NCBI GenBank assembly: GCA_900771195.1
Contig: CAAGMZ010000004.1
Location: forward strand, 1-38,120
Reading direction: 5' to 3'
DNA length: 38,120 nt
Source: Lachnospiraceae bacterium
GTDB lineage: Bacteria > Bacillota > Clostridia > Lachnospirales > Lachnospiraceae
Part shown: one piece after another, positions 6,979 to 15,395 of the stretch
Numbering within the stretch: position 1 is the first letter of the stretch
How the letters are laid out: each line of letters opens with the position of its first letter
Made by a program: the position numbers and the translations under genes
The notes under the pieces: model-generated
What the model saw: the letters and a program-made list of their open reading frames with translations, nothing else
Database searches by the model: none
What the model was told of the DNA's origin: nothing

Positions 6979-7947
6979 ATGAATTTTTTGTACAAAATGG
7001 AGCGGAAATTCGGAAAGTATGCTGTCAGAAATCTTTCACTGATACTCGTTCTCTGCTATGCCGCCGGATATATTATCGAACTTATAAATGAAGATGTTAT
7101 TTATTATCTTACACTTGATCCGTATGCAATAGTTCACGGACAGGTGTGGAGACTTGTGAGCTGGGTGCTTATTCCACCGCCCGAGAGCAATATATTTTTT
7201 GCTATAATAATGTGCCTGTTCTGCTATTCCATAGGAACATCACTTGAAAGGACCTGGGGAACGTTTCAGTATAATGTTTATCTTTTCTCGGGAATGATAT
7301 TCACGGTGCTTGGAAGCTTTCTTATGATGGGATTCAGCTATCTGTTCAGACAGGAGCTCGTGAGCGCTTCGGGGCTGTTTTTCAGGGCAGCGTCCACATT
7401 TTACAGTACTTATTATGTGTACCTGTCAATATTTCTTGCTTATGCCGTTACATTTCCCAATAATACGGTGCTTTTCATGTTCTTTATTCCGGTTCAGGTT
7501 AAATGGCTCGGAATAGCGGATGCTGCGCTTCTGGTGTTTGTCACGGTACGCACGGCGGTGGCTGTCGAAAATCTTGTGTCGGGAATGGGATATGTGGTGT
7601 ATTTTGCAGTTGGTTCATCAATGCTTAACTTCATCGTTTTTTTCTTTACGACACGGAAATATATCAGAATGAACAAAGCTCAGCGAAAGATGCACAAAGA
7701 GTTCAGACAGCATGAGAGAAATGTAAAGGTCAATGAACATCTTGGCGTGCCAAAGCACAGATGTGCCGTTTGCGGAAGAACCGAGAATGATGGGGACAAT
7801 CTTGTGTTCAGGTTCTGCTCTAAATGTGAAGGCAATTATGAGTACTGTCAGGACCACCTTTACACGCATGTGCACGTGACTAAGGACAGCGGCGGCACTC
7901 ACGAAGGTGATGTGACTGACTTTAACAATTACGGCGGACGCCGGTAA
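6979..7947 (+). CDS. Rhomboid/derlin-like membrane protein with C-terminal zinc-ribbon-like tail
   Basis: Polytopic membrane protein of 322 residues. An amphipathic N terminus is followed by about six hydrophobic segments (roughly 17-36, 70-88, 98-120, 140-160, 163-190, 203-223). The WR pair at residues 57-58 (QVWRLVSWV) and the next segment resemble the rhomboid/derlin fold. Active rhomboids need a serine in GxSG and a later membrane histidine; here SASG (129-132) is only a partial match and no histidine is seen in the last membrane segment, so proteolysis is doubtful. The soluble tail (230-322) is basic, then has CxxC (262, 265), FCSKC and YCxDHLYTHVH, a likely metal site. It follows corA by 12 bp. 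Function is unknown. Confidence 0.65.
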   Translation: MNFLYKMERKFGKYAVRNLSLILVLCYAAGYIIELINEDVIYYLTLDPYAIVHGQVWRLVSWVLIPPPESNIFFAIIMCLFCYSIGTSLERTWGTFQYNVYLFSGMIFTVLGSFLMMGFSYLFRQELVSASGLFFRAASTFYSTYYVYLSIFLAYAVTFPNNTVLFMFFIPVQVKWLGIADAALLVFVTVRTAVAVENLVSGMGYVVYFAVGSSMLNFIVFFFTTRKYIRMNKAQRKMHKEFRQHERNVKVNEHLGVPKHRCAVCGRTENDGDNLVFRFCSKCEGNYEYCQDHLYTHVHVTKDSGGTHEGDVTDFNNYGGRR

Positions 7948-7969
7948 AACAGTATTGTGCAAAAAATAC

Positions 7970-7998
7970 TTGCAAAATATTTTTTATGGTGGTATCAT
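7970..7998 (+). promoter_or_regulatory. Sigma-A promoter of the rimP-nusA-infB operon
   Basis: TTGCAA at 7970-7975 and TATCAT at 7993-7998 are 17 bp apart. Transcription is predicted to begin near 8005, shortly before a perfect hairpin at 8024-8047. Confidence 0.75.
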
Positions 7999-8023
7999 AC
8001 AATAGTTGAACATGATTTTACTT

Positions 8024-8051
8024 GAGTGAGCTTTTCGGAGCTCACTCTTTT
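8024..8051 (+). terminator. Leader hairpin with T run before rimP
   Basis: GAGTGAGCT (8024-8032) pairs perfectly with AGCTCACTC (8039-8047) around TTTCGG, followed by TTTTA. It lies about 20 bases after the predicted start site and 40 before rimP. It looks like a short intrinsic terminator inside the leader. Attenuation control of the operon is an inference. Confidence 0.6.
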
Positions 8052-8090
8052 ACTTGCAGAAGTGTTTTGACGGAAGGGAAGTGAGGCAGC

Positions 8091-8558
8091 ATGGCAAAGC
8101 ATGATGAGTACGAGAAAAAAGCAACCGGACTCATAATGCCGATAATTGAAGCGGGCAATTATGAACTTGTTGACATGGAATATGTCAAGGAAGGCTCAAG
8201 CTATTATCTCAGGGCTTATATCGACAAGCCGGGAGGAATAACTGTTGATGATTGCGAAATCGTCAGCAGGGCGTTCAGCGATAAGCTTGATGAAGCTGAT
8301 TTTATTTCGGAATCGTATATTCTGGAGGTCAGTTCTCCGGGACTCGGAAGACCTTTCCGCAAGGATAAGGATTTTGAGAGGAACATAGGTGAGGAAGTTG
8401 AATTCAGGCTTTTCAGACCGGTTGACCACAAGAAGGATTTTGTGGGGCTCCTTGAAGCTTTTGACAAGGACAGCATAACAGTACGTTTTGAGGACGGAAA
8501 CACACAGAATTTTGAACGCAGCAATCTGGCAATTATAAGACAGACAGTCTATTTTTAA
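8091..8558 (+). CDS. rimP: Ribosome maturation factor RimP
   Basis: Assists assembly of the 30S subunit. The 155-residue protein has the N-terminal alpha/beta domain with the typical YELVDMEYVKEG and LRAYIDKPGGITVDDC segments, the family signature LEVSSPGLGRPF, and a C-terminal SH3-like domain (about residues 90-155; VEFRLFRPVD, FVGLLEAFDKDSITVRF). The ATG at 8091 follows GAAGGGAAGTGAGG. It is the first gene of the rimP-nusA-rnpM-ylxQ-infB-rbfA operon, the order usual in Firmicutes. nusA begins 26 bp later. Confidence 0.96.
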   Translation: MAKHDEYEKKATGLIMPIIEAGNYELVDMEYVKEGSSYYLRAYIDKPGGITVDDCEIVSRAFSDKLDEADFISESYILEVSSPGLGRPFRKDKDFERNIGEEVEFRLFRPVDHKKDFVGLLEAFDKDSITVRFEDGNTQNFERSNLAIIRQTVYF

Positions 8559-8584
8559 AATAATATCAGGAGGATAAAGGAAAA

Positions 8585-9694
8585 ATGAACAGTGATTTAA
8601 TTGAAGCGCTCGATGCTTTGGGAAAGGAAAAGAAAATCAGCAGGGATGTACTGATAGAGGCAATAGAAAATTCGCTTCTTCTTGCATGCAAGGGTCATTT
8701 TGGAAAATCAGACAATTGTATTGCAAAGGTAGACCCGGAGACAGGTGACTTTTCGGTGATTCAGTCCAAGGAGGTTGTAGAGACCGTTGAGGATGGTGCA
8801 ACACAGATAAGCCTTGATGATGCCAGAAAAATTGATTCCAAGTATGAAGTTGGTGATACGGTCAATATCGATGTGAATTCAGAGGAGCTTGGAAGAATTG
8901 CCATCGGAAATGCCAAGAATGTTATACTTCAGAAAATCCGTGAGGAAGAGAGACGCGTACTTTACGATGATTATTTCAGCAAAGCAAGAGATGTGATGAC
9001 AGGCGTGGTACAGAGATATTCCGGAAGGAACCTCATAATCAACCTTGGAAGAGCAGATGCAATACTTAACGAAAAAGAGATGGTTCCCGGTGAGGAATAC
9101 AGACCCAATGACAGGATAAAAGTATATGTGGTAGAAGTTAAGGATGACAGGAAGGGACCGAGAATTCTTGTATCAAGAACGCATCCGGAGCTTGTGAAGA
9201 GGCTTTTTGAGGAAGAGGTAACAGAGATTCGCGATGGTATTGTTGAGATAAAGAATGTTGCCAGAGAAGCAGGCTCAAGAAGCAAGATATCGGTATGGTC
9301 AAATGACCCCGATGTTGACCCCGTAGGAGCATGTGTCGGCGTTAAGGGCTCAAGAGTTGATGCGGTTGTTGATGAGCTTAACGGTGAAAAGATTGACATA
9401 ATACAGTGGAATGAGAATCCCGCAAATCTTATTGAAAATGCACTCAGCCCTGCAAAGGTTGTTTTTGTAATGGCTGATGACGAGGAAAAGACGGCGCAGG
9501 TAGTTGTTCCGGATGACCAGCTTTCACTGGCAATAGGAGCCAAGGGACAGAATGCCAGACTTGCAGCCAGACTTACGGGATTCAAGATAGATATTAAGAG
9601 CGAGACCCAGGCAAAAGAACTTGGGCTTCTTGACAATCTTGAGTATTCGGATGATGAGGAGTACGATGACGGAGAATACCGGGATGAGCAGTAG
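8585..9694 (+). CDS. nusA: Transcription termination/antitermination factor NusA
   Basis: Binds RNA polymerase and nascent RNA, modulating pausing, intrinsic termination and antitermination. The 369-residue Gram-positive short form has the N-terminal polymerase-binding domain (about 1-125, starting MNSDLIEALDALGKEK), an S1 domain (about 135-200, TGVVQRYSGRNLIINLGRADAIL split over it), and two KH domains (about 205-350; VGACVGVKGSRV and LAIGAKGQNARLAARLTG). The tail after 352 is acidic (DDEEYDDGEY). The ATG at 8585 follows AGGAGGATAAAGG. It is 8 bp before rnpM. Confidence 0.97.
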   Translation: MNSDLIEALDALGKEKKISRDVLIEAIENSLLLACKGHFGKSDNCIAKVDPETGDFSVIQSKEVVETVEDGATQISLDDARKIDSKYEVGDTVNIDVNSEELGRIAIGNAKNVILQKIREEERRVLYDDYFSKARDVMTGVVQRYSGRNLIINLGRADAILNEKEMVPGEEYRPNDRIKVYVVEVKDDRKGPRILVSRTHPELVKRLFEEEVTEIRDGIVEIKNVAREAGSRSKISVWSNDPDVDPVGACVGVKGSRVDAVVDELNGEKIDIIQWNENPANLIENALSPAKVVFVMADDEEKTAQVVVPDDQLSLAIGAKGQNARLAARLTGFKIDIKSETQAKELGLLDNLEYSDDEEYDDGEYRDEQ

Positions 9695-9702
9695 AGGTTG
9701 AT

Positions 9703-9978
9703 ATGGCTGTAAATAAAAAAATACCGCAAAGACAGTGCATAGGATGTGGCGGGAGCTATGACAAGAAGGCACTGGTACGGATAGTAAAAACAAGTGACAA
9801 TCAGTTCGTTTTCGATGATACCGGAAGAAAAAACGGGCGTGGCGCATATATCTGCAGGAAAGCTGAATGCTTTGAAAAAGCCATAAAGAACAAAGGACTT
9901 GAACGTTCTTTTAAGATGCAGATTCCCAAGGAAGTATACGAGCAGCTTAAAAAGGAGATGGAACAGATTGAAACGTGA
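9703..9978 (+). CDS. rnpM: YlxR-family RNase P modulator RnpM
   Basis: Small cytosolic RNA-binding protein of the DUF448/YlxR family; the B. subtilis member was shown to bind the RNase P RNA and has been renamed RnpM. The 91 residues include the family core QRQCIGCGGSYDKKALVRIV, with CxxC at residues 12 and 15, then the conserved GRGAYIC segment. It starts 8 bp after nusA. Its last codons overlap the ylxQ start by 11 bases, a strong sign of coupled translation. Confidence 0.93.
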   Translation: MAVNKKIPQRQCIGCGGSYDKKALVRIVKTSDNQFVFDDTGRKNGRGAYICRKAECFEKAIKNKGLERSFKMQIPKEVYEQLKKEMEQIET

Positions 9979-10306
9979 CAATATACTTTCGGTGCTTGGG
10001 CTTGCAAAGGCCGGAGGCAACTTAGTGAGCGGCGGGTTCTCCACTGAGGATTCCATAAGGAAAGGCACAGCCTTCCTTGTAATCGTGGCTGAGGATGCAT
10101 CGGACAATACTAAGAAGCTTTTTACCAACAAGTGCATGTTTTATGGGATTCCAATCGTCCTGTTTTCCAATAAGCAGGAAATAGGCAAAGCACTTGGTTA
10201 TGAGATGAGGACATCACTTGCAGTGACAGATGAAGGCATTGCAAAAAGTCTTATAAAGAAGCTTCAGGACAGAAACATATCCTTTATCAGTTTAGGAGGT
10301 TGTTGA
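9968..10306 (+). CDS. ylxQ: L7Ae-family ribosomal protein YlxQ (TTG start)
   Basis: Predicted RNA-binding protein of the L7Ae/L30e/S12e family, which recognise kink-turns. The reading frame is open from 9899, but the first 23 codons are out-of-frame rnpM sequence; a TTG at 9968 after AAGGAG (9952-9957, 10-nt spacing) gives a 112-residue product starting MKRDNILSVLGLAKAGGNLVSG, which matches the family length and the usual N-terminal motif (shown here in two parts: MKRDNILSVLG, LAKAGGNLVSG). The conserved VAEDASDNTKK segment is present. It overlaps rnpM by 11 bases and ends 7 bp before infB. Confidence 0.9.
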   Translation: MKRDNILSVLGLAKAGGNLVSGGFSTEDSIRKGTAFLVIVAEDASDNTKKLFTNKCMFYGIPIVLFSNKQEIGKALGYEMRTSLAVTDEGIAKSLIKKLQDRNISFISLGGC

Positions 10307-10313
10307 TAACTAA

Positions 10314-13151
10314 ATGAGAGTTCATGAATTATCAAAATTAATAAATGTAAAAAATAATGAACTGGTGAATTATTTATCATCGGTGAACAGTAAGATAACA
10401 TCACATTCGTGCTCTATTACTGAGGAAGAAGCGGAGATGGCAAAGAAGCACTTTATGGGTGCGGGAAATACGGATACTGTAAAACAGGAAAAGCCTGCAG
10501 AGAAGAAAGAAAAGCCTGTAAGTGCTGAAAAACCTGCAGAGAATACGGTTAAATCCGAACAGAGACCTGAAAACAGGGGCGATAAGCCGGAACAGGCCAA
10601 AAAAAGGATTTTTTCATCCTTTAATCCTCAGAATAGTGGCAGACGTGAGGTCAGGGACCAGAGACGTCCCGACAAAAATAACAGAAATAACCGTGACGGC
10701 AGACCGGAGAACAGAAATGACGGAAGACGTCCGGACGGCACCAGACCCGGTGACAGAATCCGCCTGGACGGAACAAGGCTGGGTGAGAGAAATGTGCGCC
10801 CCGACGGAACACGTCCGAGCGACAGAGTACGCCCTGACGGAAGCCGTGTAGAGAACAGACCGCAGAGAAATGACGGCGCCAACAGAAATTTCAGGAATGA
10901 CGGTGACAACAGAAGCTTCAGAAATGACGGCGATAACAGAGGGTTCAGGAATGACGGGGAGCGACAGAACCGCGGACCGAGACCTGAGGGTGGCTTCAAC
11001 CGTGGTCCCAGACCTGACGGAGAGCGACAGAACCGTGGACCGAGACCTGAGGGTGGTTTCAACCGCGGACCCAGACCGGATGGCGACAGAAATCAGAGAT
11101 TTGATAAAAACGACAGGAACAGAGGCGGTTCTTTTGGCGGAGACGACAGAAGAAATGCCAGCCCGAACGATAGAAACAGAGGCCCGCGTCGCGATGACAG
11201 AAGCAGTGGTGCTGCTTTTGACAGTGGAGATGCAATGAAGGAGACTGCTGCAAAAGAGCAGAGAAGCCGCGACAGGGAAAACCGCAAGAAAGACATCAAC
11301 AGCCATGACAGGCAGGACAGACTTGAAAATACCAAAGCTCTTGAGAAGAATATAAATAAAATCAAGCAGCAGCAGAAAAAGAAGGAAGAGGAAGAGACAA
11401 TCAGGACCATAATTATTCCTGATATCATTTCCATAAGCGATCTTGCAGACAAAATCAAAACAACACCTGCCGCACTTGTGAAAAAGCTTTTCCTTGCAGG
11501 AACAGTTGTTACTATCAACCAGGAAATCAGCTTTGAACAGGCAGAAGAGATTGCGCTTGAGTATAACTGCATCTGCGAGCATGAAGTGAAGATTGATGTG
11601 ATAGAGGAGCTTCTGAAGGAAGATGAGGATGATCCTTCAACACTTGTTCCCAGACCGCCGGTAGTCTGCGTAATGGGACACGTTGACCATGGTAAGACAT
11701 CTCTCCTTGATGCAATACGTTCAACACATGTAACGGAAAGAGAAGCAGGAGGAATAACACAGCACATCGGTGCCTATACTGTTAAGACACACGGACAGCA
11801 GATAACTTTCCTTGACACGCCGGGACATGAGGCTTTCACCGCAATGAGAATGCGTGGTGCCAAATCAACCGATATAGCCATTCTTGTAGTAGCAGCCGAT
11901 GACGGAGTGATGCCACAGACAATAGAGGCTATTAATCACGCAAAGGCCGCAGGAATAGAGATAGTTGTTGCAATAAACAAAATTGATAAGCCCAGTGCCA
12001 ACATTGAGAGAGTTAAGCAGGAGCTGGTAGAGCATGAGCTTATACCGGAGGATTGGGGCGGTTCCACAATCTTTTGTCCGGTTTCTGCACATACAGGTGA
12101 GGGAATAGATAATCTCCTTGATATGCTTCTCCTCACTGCAGAGATACTTGAACTTAAAGCTAACCCCAACAGGCGTGCAAGAGGTCTTGTAATTGAGGGC
12201 AGACTCGATAAAGGAAAAGGTCCCGTAGCAACACTTCTTGTCCAGAAGGGTACACTTCATATCGGAGATTGCATAGCAGTTGGTCCGTGCCACGGAAGAA
12301 TCAGGGCAATGGCCGATGATAAGGGCAAGAAAATACAGAAGGCAGGTCCGTCGATTCCTGTGGAGATAATCGGACTCGATGATGTACCTAATGCAGGCGA
12401 TGTATTTGTATCACCGGAATCAGAGAAGGAAGCAAGAGCTTTTGCCGAAACATATATACGTGAAGGCAGGGAAAAACTTATCGAGGAAACCAAATCCAGA
12501 ATGTCTCTTGACGATTTGTTCAACCAGATTAAAGAGGGTAACCTTAAGGAACTGAACATTATTGTTAAAGCTGATGTACAGGGCTCTGTTGAGGCTGTAA
12601 AGCAGAGTCTCCTTAAGCTTTCCAATGAAGAGGTGGTTGTAAAAGTTATCCATGCCGGAGTCGGTGCCATAAATGAGTCGGATGTAACTCTTGCATCCGC
12701 TTCGAATGCAATTATCATCGGATTTAATGTTCGTCCTGACAGTCAGGCTAAGGGCATTGCGGACAATGAGAATGTTGACATCAGACTTTACAGGGTAATT
12801 TATCAGGCAATAGAGGATGTTGAAGCTGCCATGAAGGGTATGCTTGATCCGAAGTTCGAAGAAAAGGTTATCGGTCACGCCGAGGTGCGTCAGACATACA
12901 AAGCATCCAATATCGGTACGATTGCAGGTGTGTATGTGCTTGACGGTATGCTTACAAGATCCTGCAGCATACGTCTTATGCGTGGTGATGACATGGTTTA
13001 TGACGGACCGCTTGCATCACTTAAGAGATTTAAGGATGATGCCAAGGAGGTTAAAGAAGGATACGAGTGCGGATGCGTACTGGAAAAATTCAACGATGTT
13101 AGGGAAGGCGATATAATCGAAGCCTACACAATGGTGGAGATACCGCGTTAG
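10314..13151 (+). CDS. infB: Translation initiation factor IF-2
   Basis: GTPase that brings formylmethionyl-tRNA to the 30S subunit and promotes subunit joining. The 945-residue protein opens with an IF2N domain (1-50), followed by about 300 residues of low-complexity, Arg/Gly/Asn/Asp-rich linker with internal repeats (roughly 60-330), a second IF2N domain (about 360-425), and the G domain: GHVDHGKT at 455-462, DTPGHEAF, NKID and SAHTGEG. The beta-barrel domains II-IV follow to the C terminus. The linker is unusually long and repeat-rich. The ATG at 10314 follows GGAGGTTG. A shorter isoform from an internal start is possible, as known for other infB genes, but I cannot identify one with certainty. 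Confidence 0.97.
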   Translation: MRVHELSKLINVKNNELVNYLSSVNSKITSHSCSITEEEAEMAKKHFMGAGNTDTVKQEKPAEKKEKPVSAEKPAENTVKSEQRPENRGDKPEQAKKRIFSSFNPQNSGRREVRDQRRPDKNNRNNRDGRPENRNDGRRPDGTRPGDRIRLDGTRLGERNVRPDGTRPSDRVRPDGSRVENRPQRNDGANRNFRNDGDNRSFRNDGDNRGFRNDGERQNRGPRPEGGFNRGPRPDGERQNRGPRPEGGFNRGPRPDGDRNQRFDKNDRNRGGSFGGDDRRNASPNDRNRGPRRDDRSSGAAFDSGDAMKETAAKEQRSRDRENRKKDINSHDRQDRLENTKALEKNINKIKQQQKKKEEEETIRTIIIPDIISISDLADKIKTTPAALVKKLFLAGTVVTINQEISFEQAEEIALEYNCICEHEVKIDVIEELLKEDEDDPSTLVPRPPVVCVMGHVDHGKTSLLDAIRSTHVTEREAGGITQHIGAYTVKTHGQQITFLDTPGHEAFTAMRMRGAKSTDIAILVVAADDGVMPQTIEAINHAKAAGIEIVVAINKIDKPSANIERVKQELVEHELIPEDWGGSTIFCPVSAHTGEGIDNLLDMLLLTAEILELKANPNRRARGLVIEGRLDKGKGPVATLLVQKGTLHIGDCIAVGPCHGRIRAMADDKGKKIQKAGPSIPVEIIGLDDVPNAGDVFVSPESEKEARAFAETYIREGREKLIEETKSRMSLDDLFNQIKEGNLKELNIIVKADVQGSVEAVKQSLLKLSNEEVVVKVIHAGVGAINESDVTLASASNAIIIGFNVRPDSQAKGIADNENVDIRLYRVIYQAIEDVEAAMKGMLDPKFEEKVIGHAEVRQTYKASNIGTIAGVYVLDGMLTRSCSIRLMRGDDMVYDGPLASLKRFKDDAKEVKEGYECGCVLEKFNDVREGDIIEAYTMVEIPR
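10959..11084 (+). repeat. Tandem 63-bp repeat within infB (2 copies)
   Basis: Two adjacent 63-bp units, 10959-11021 and 11022-11084, encode near-identical 21-residue blocks starting ERQNRGPRPEGGF and ending NRGPRPDG. Differences between units are mostly at third codon positions. Shorter related repeats (FRNDGDNRS/G type, three units) lie immediately upstream at about 10888-10955. They make up part of the disordered IF-2 linker. Confidence 0.9.
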
Positions 13152-13162
13152 GAGGTTAATCC

Positions 13163-13534
13163 ATGCGTAAGAACAGCATAAAGCTGACAAGAATCAGTAA
13201 TGAAGTCATGCGTGAACTCAGCAATATAATCCGTACGGAAATAAAAGATCCCAGGATTGCGCCACTCACTTCGGTGGTGGCTGCTGAGGTTGCGCCCGAC
13301 CTTAAAACGTGCAAGGCGTATATAAGTGTGCTTGGCGATGACAAAGCCTGTCAGGAAACAATGGAAGGCTTAAGAAGTGCGGAGGGATATATCCGTTCGC
13401 AGCTGGCCAGGTCAGTAAATCTCCGGAATACGCCCGAAATAAAATTCATACTTGATAAATCAATTGAGTATGGTGTCAATATGTCAAAGCTGATTGACGA
13501 GCTCAATGCAGAAAACAAGCCGGAGGACGAATGA
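13163..13534 (+). CDS. rbfA: Ribosome-binding factor A
   Basis: Binds the 30S subunit during late maturation. The 123-residue protein has the KH-like fold typical of the family: N-terminal SIKLTRISNEVMRELSNI-type helix, the conserved IKDPRIAPLTSVV segment and C-terminal LARSVNLRNTPEIKFILDKS region (shown here: LRNTPEIKFILD). The ATG at 13163 follows TTAGGAGGTT and lies 11 bp after infB. Its stop overlaps the start of the DHH phosphoesterase gene (ATGA). All features agree with standard RbfA. Confidence 0.96.
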   Translation: MRKNSIKLTRISNEVMRELSNIIRTEIKDPRIAPLTSVVAAEVAPDLKTCKAYISVLGDDKACQETMEGLRSAEGYIRSQLARSVNLRNTPEIKFILDKSIEYGVNMSKLIDELNAENKPEDE

Positions 13535-14484
13535 TGGAGTGGATTGACAGGCAACTGGAGGGCGCAGTAACCGTGGGCATAACCGGACATGTCAGACCTG
13601 ACGGAGACTGTACCGGGGCGACGCTCGGACTTTATAATTATATCCGTGAAAATCATCCTGATATCAGAGCCGACGTTTTTCTTGAGCCGATTGAAAAGCA
13701 TTTCAGGTTTCTGACAGGGAGCAGTGACATAAGAAGTAAGGCTGATACCGATGTGCAGTATGATGTGTTTTTTGTTCTTGACTGCAAGGACATGGAACGC
13801 ATGGCACCGTTCACTCACGAATATATTAAAAGCGCCAAAAGGACAGTGTGTATCGACCATCATGTTACAGGCTCATGGCAGGCTGATGAAAACCACGTCA
13901 AACCGGATGTGAGCTCATCCTGTCAGGTGCTTTATGAACTCCTTGATAAGAACAAAATATCAAAAAACGTGGCAGAATGCCTTTATGTCGGCATTATCCA
14001 TGACACCGGGGTGTTCAAGTACCAGTCTGTAACAGCACGCACAATGGAAATTGCAGGGGTGCTGATGAGTACCGGAATTGACTTTACCAGTATTATTGAT
14101 GACACTTTTTTCAGGAAGAGTTATGCCCAGAACAGACTTATGGGATATGCTCTTATGGAAAGCAGGAGAATTCTGGACGACAGGCTTATTTATTCCTATA
14201 TTACTACGGCAACACTGAATGATTTCGGCGTTGCCGGGCGTGATACAGGGGGTATAATAGATCAGCTCAGGTTTACAGAGGGCGTAGAGGTGGCACTTTT
14301 CATGTATGATCTGCCGGATGGCAAAATAAAGGCCAGTCTCCGTTCGGTGCACGATATAGATGTCAATGCGGTTGCCAACCATTTTGGCGGAGGCGGACAT
14401 CTGAGAGCAGCGGGATTCACAACAGTGCTGCCTGCCGACGAGATTATTAAAGGAGTAGCGGAGCTTGTAGCCAAACAGCTTTAA
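13531..14484 (+). CDS. nrnA: DHH-family phosphoesterase, NrnA-like oligoribonuclease/pAp phosphatase
   Basis: In the family these enzymes degrade short RNA oligomers and dephosphorylate 3'-phosphoadenosine 5'-phosphate. The 317 residues contain the DHH motifs in order: HVRPDGDCTGATLG (about 20-33), the VLDCKDMERM region, CIDHHVT (about 108-114), SSSCQVLYELL, and a C-terminal DHHA1 domain with FGGGGHLRAAGF. The ATG at 13531 overlaps the rbfA stop; a second ATG directly follows. Its location between rbfA and truB is usual for Firmicutes. Which of the two activities dominates cannot be told from sequence. Confidence 0.92.
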   Translation: MMEWIDRQLEGAVTVGITGHVRPDGDCTGATLGLYNYIRENHPDIRADVFLEPIEKHFRFLTGSSDIRSKADTDVQYDVFFVLDCKDMERMAPFTHEYIKSAKRTVCIDHHVTGSWQADENHVKPDVSSSCQVLYELLDKNKISKNVAECLYVGIIHDTGVFKYQSVTARTMEIAGVLMSTGIDFTSIIDDTFFRKSYAQNRLMGYALMESRRILDDRLIYSYITTATLNDFGVAGRDTGGIIDQLRFTEGVEVALFMYDLPDGKIKASLRSVHDIDVNAVANHFGGGGHLRAAGFTTVLPADEIIKGVAELVAKQL

Positions 14485-14490
14485 ATTTCT

Positions 14491-15393
14491 ATGTTTGACG
14501 GAATCATAAATGTATATAAGGAGCCCGGGTTTACTTCGCATGACGTGGTCGCAAAGCTTCGCGGGATTCTTAAACAGAAAAAAATAGGGCATACGGGAAC
14601 TCTTGACCCTGATGCTTCCGGCGTGCTGCCGGTGTGTCTGGGTTCAGCCACGAAGCTGTGTGATATGCTCACTGATAAAAGTAAGGAATACCGCGCGGTT
14701 CTGCTTCTGGGAATTACTACCGACACGGAGGATACTTCCGGACAGGTCACCTGCACAAAAGATGTGTGTGTTGATAAGGACGGGCTAAGCAGCATAATAG
14801 AAGGCTTTGTGGGGGAGTACGACCAGATTCCTCCCATGTACTCCGCAATAAAGATTGACGGCAAAAAGCTTTATGAGATTGCAAGGGCAGGAAAAGAAGT
14901 CGAGCGGAAGCCCAGGCATGTAGTGATTGACGGTATTGATGATGTGATTATAAATCTTCCGAGAGCTGAATTTACCGTCAGATGCTCAAAGGGGACTTAT
15001 ATACGTTCATTGTGCCGTGATATAGGAGAAAAGGCAGGCTGCGGCGGGTGCATGGAAAAACTTGTCAGGACAAGGGTCGGACAGTTTCACATAAGCGATT
15101 CGGTAAGCCTGTCACAGATAGAGCAGGCGGTTTCGGAAGGAACCGTTGACAGGTATATTGTGCCGGTGGACAGCATGTTTTCTGAGTATCCTGAGCTTGT
15201 CGCGACCGGGCTTGCAGAAAAACTTGTAAGAAACGGTAATTTGTTCAGGAGGAGCGACGGACTTTTGTGCGACGGTGCAAGAGTGAGAGTCTACATAAAT
15301 GACGGGGAAACTCTCAAATTTGCCGGGATATATGAATTTGATGCTTCTTCAGAGGCTTACAGGCCTGTTAAAATGTTTTTAAGCGGTGGTTGA
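14491..15393 (+). CDS. truB: tRNA pseudouridine(55) synthase TruB
   Basis: Converts uridine 55 in the T-loop of tRNAs to pseudouridine. The 300-residue protein shows the N-terminal GIINVYKEPGFTSHDVV, the catalytic aspartate in GHTGTLDPDASGVLPV, the conserved KEYRAVLLLGITTDTED, and KGTYIRSLCRDIG. A C-terminal PUA-like domain covers roughly 240-300. The ATG at 14491 is only 6 bp after the nrnA stop and has no obvious ribosome site, so translation is probably coupled to nrnA. Its end overlaps or abuts the ribF start. Confidence 0.96.
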   Translation: MFDGIINVYKEPGFTSHDVVAKLRGILKQKKIGHTGTLDPDASGVLPVCLGSATKLCDMLTDKSKEYRAVLLLGITTDTEDTSGQVTCTKDVCVDKDGLSSIIEGFVGEYDQIPPMYSAIKIDGKKLYEIARAGKEVERKPRHVVIDGIDDVIINLPRAEFTVRCSKGTYIRSLCRDIGEKAGCGGCMEKLVRTRVGQFHISDSVSLSQIEQAVSEGTVDRYIVPVDSMFSEYPELVATGLAEKLVRNGNLFRRSDGLLCDGARVRVYINDGETLKFAGIYEFDASSEAYRPVKMFLSGG

Positions 15394-15395
15394 TT

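Noticed and set aside
9899..9967. Upstream extension of ylxQ to ATG 9899
   Set aside because: These codons are out-of-frame rnpM sequence; the TTG at 9968 has a proper ribosome site and gives the family length.
8971..10137. 388-codon open frame on the minus strand across nusA-rnpM-ylxQ
   Set aside because: It is exactly antisense to strongly recognised genes, has Ser/Thr/Leu-rich low-complexity translation and no ribosome site; it reflects codon bias of the sense strand.
10614..11767. Long minus-strand and +2 frames within the infB repeat region
   Set aside because: The repetitive Arg/Gly/Asn/Asp codons keep stops away in other frames. The translations are repeats of the same DNA and the sense frame is IF-2.
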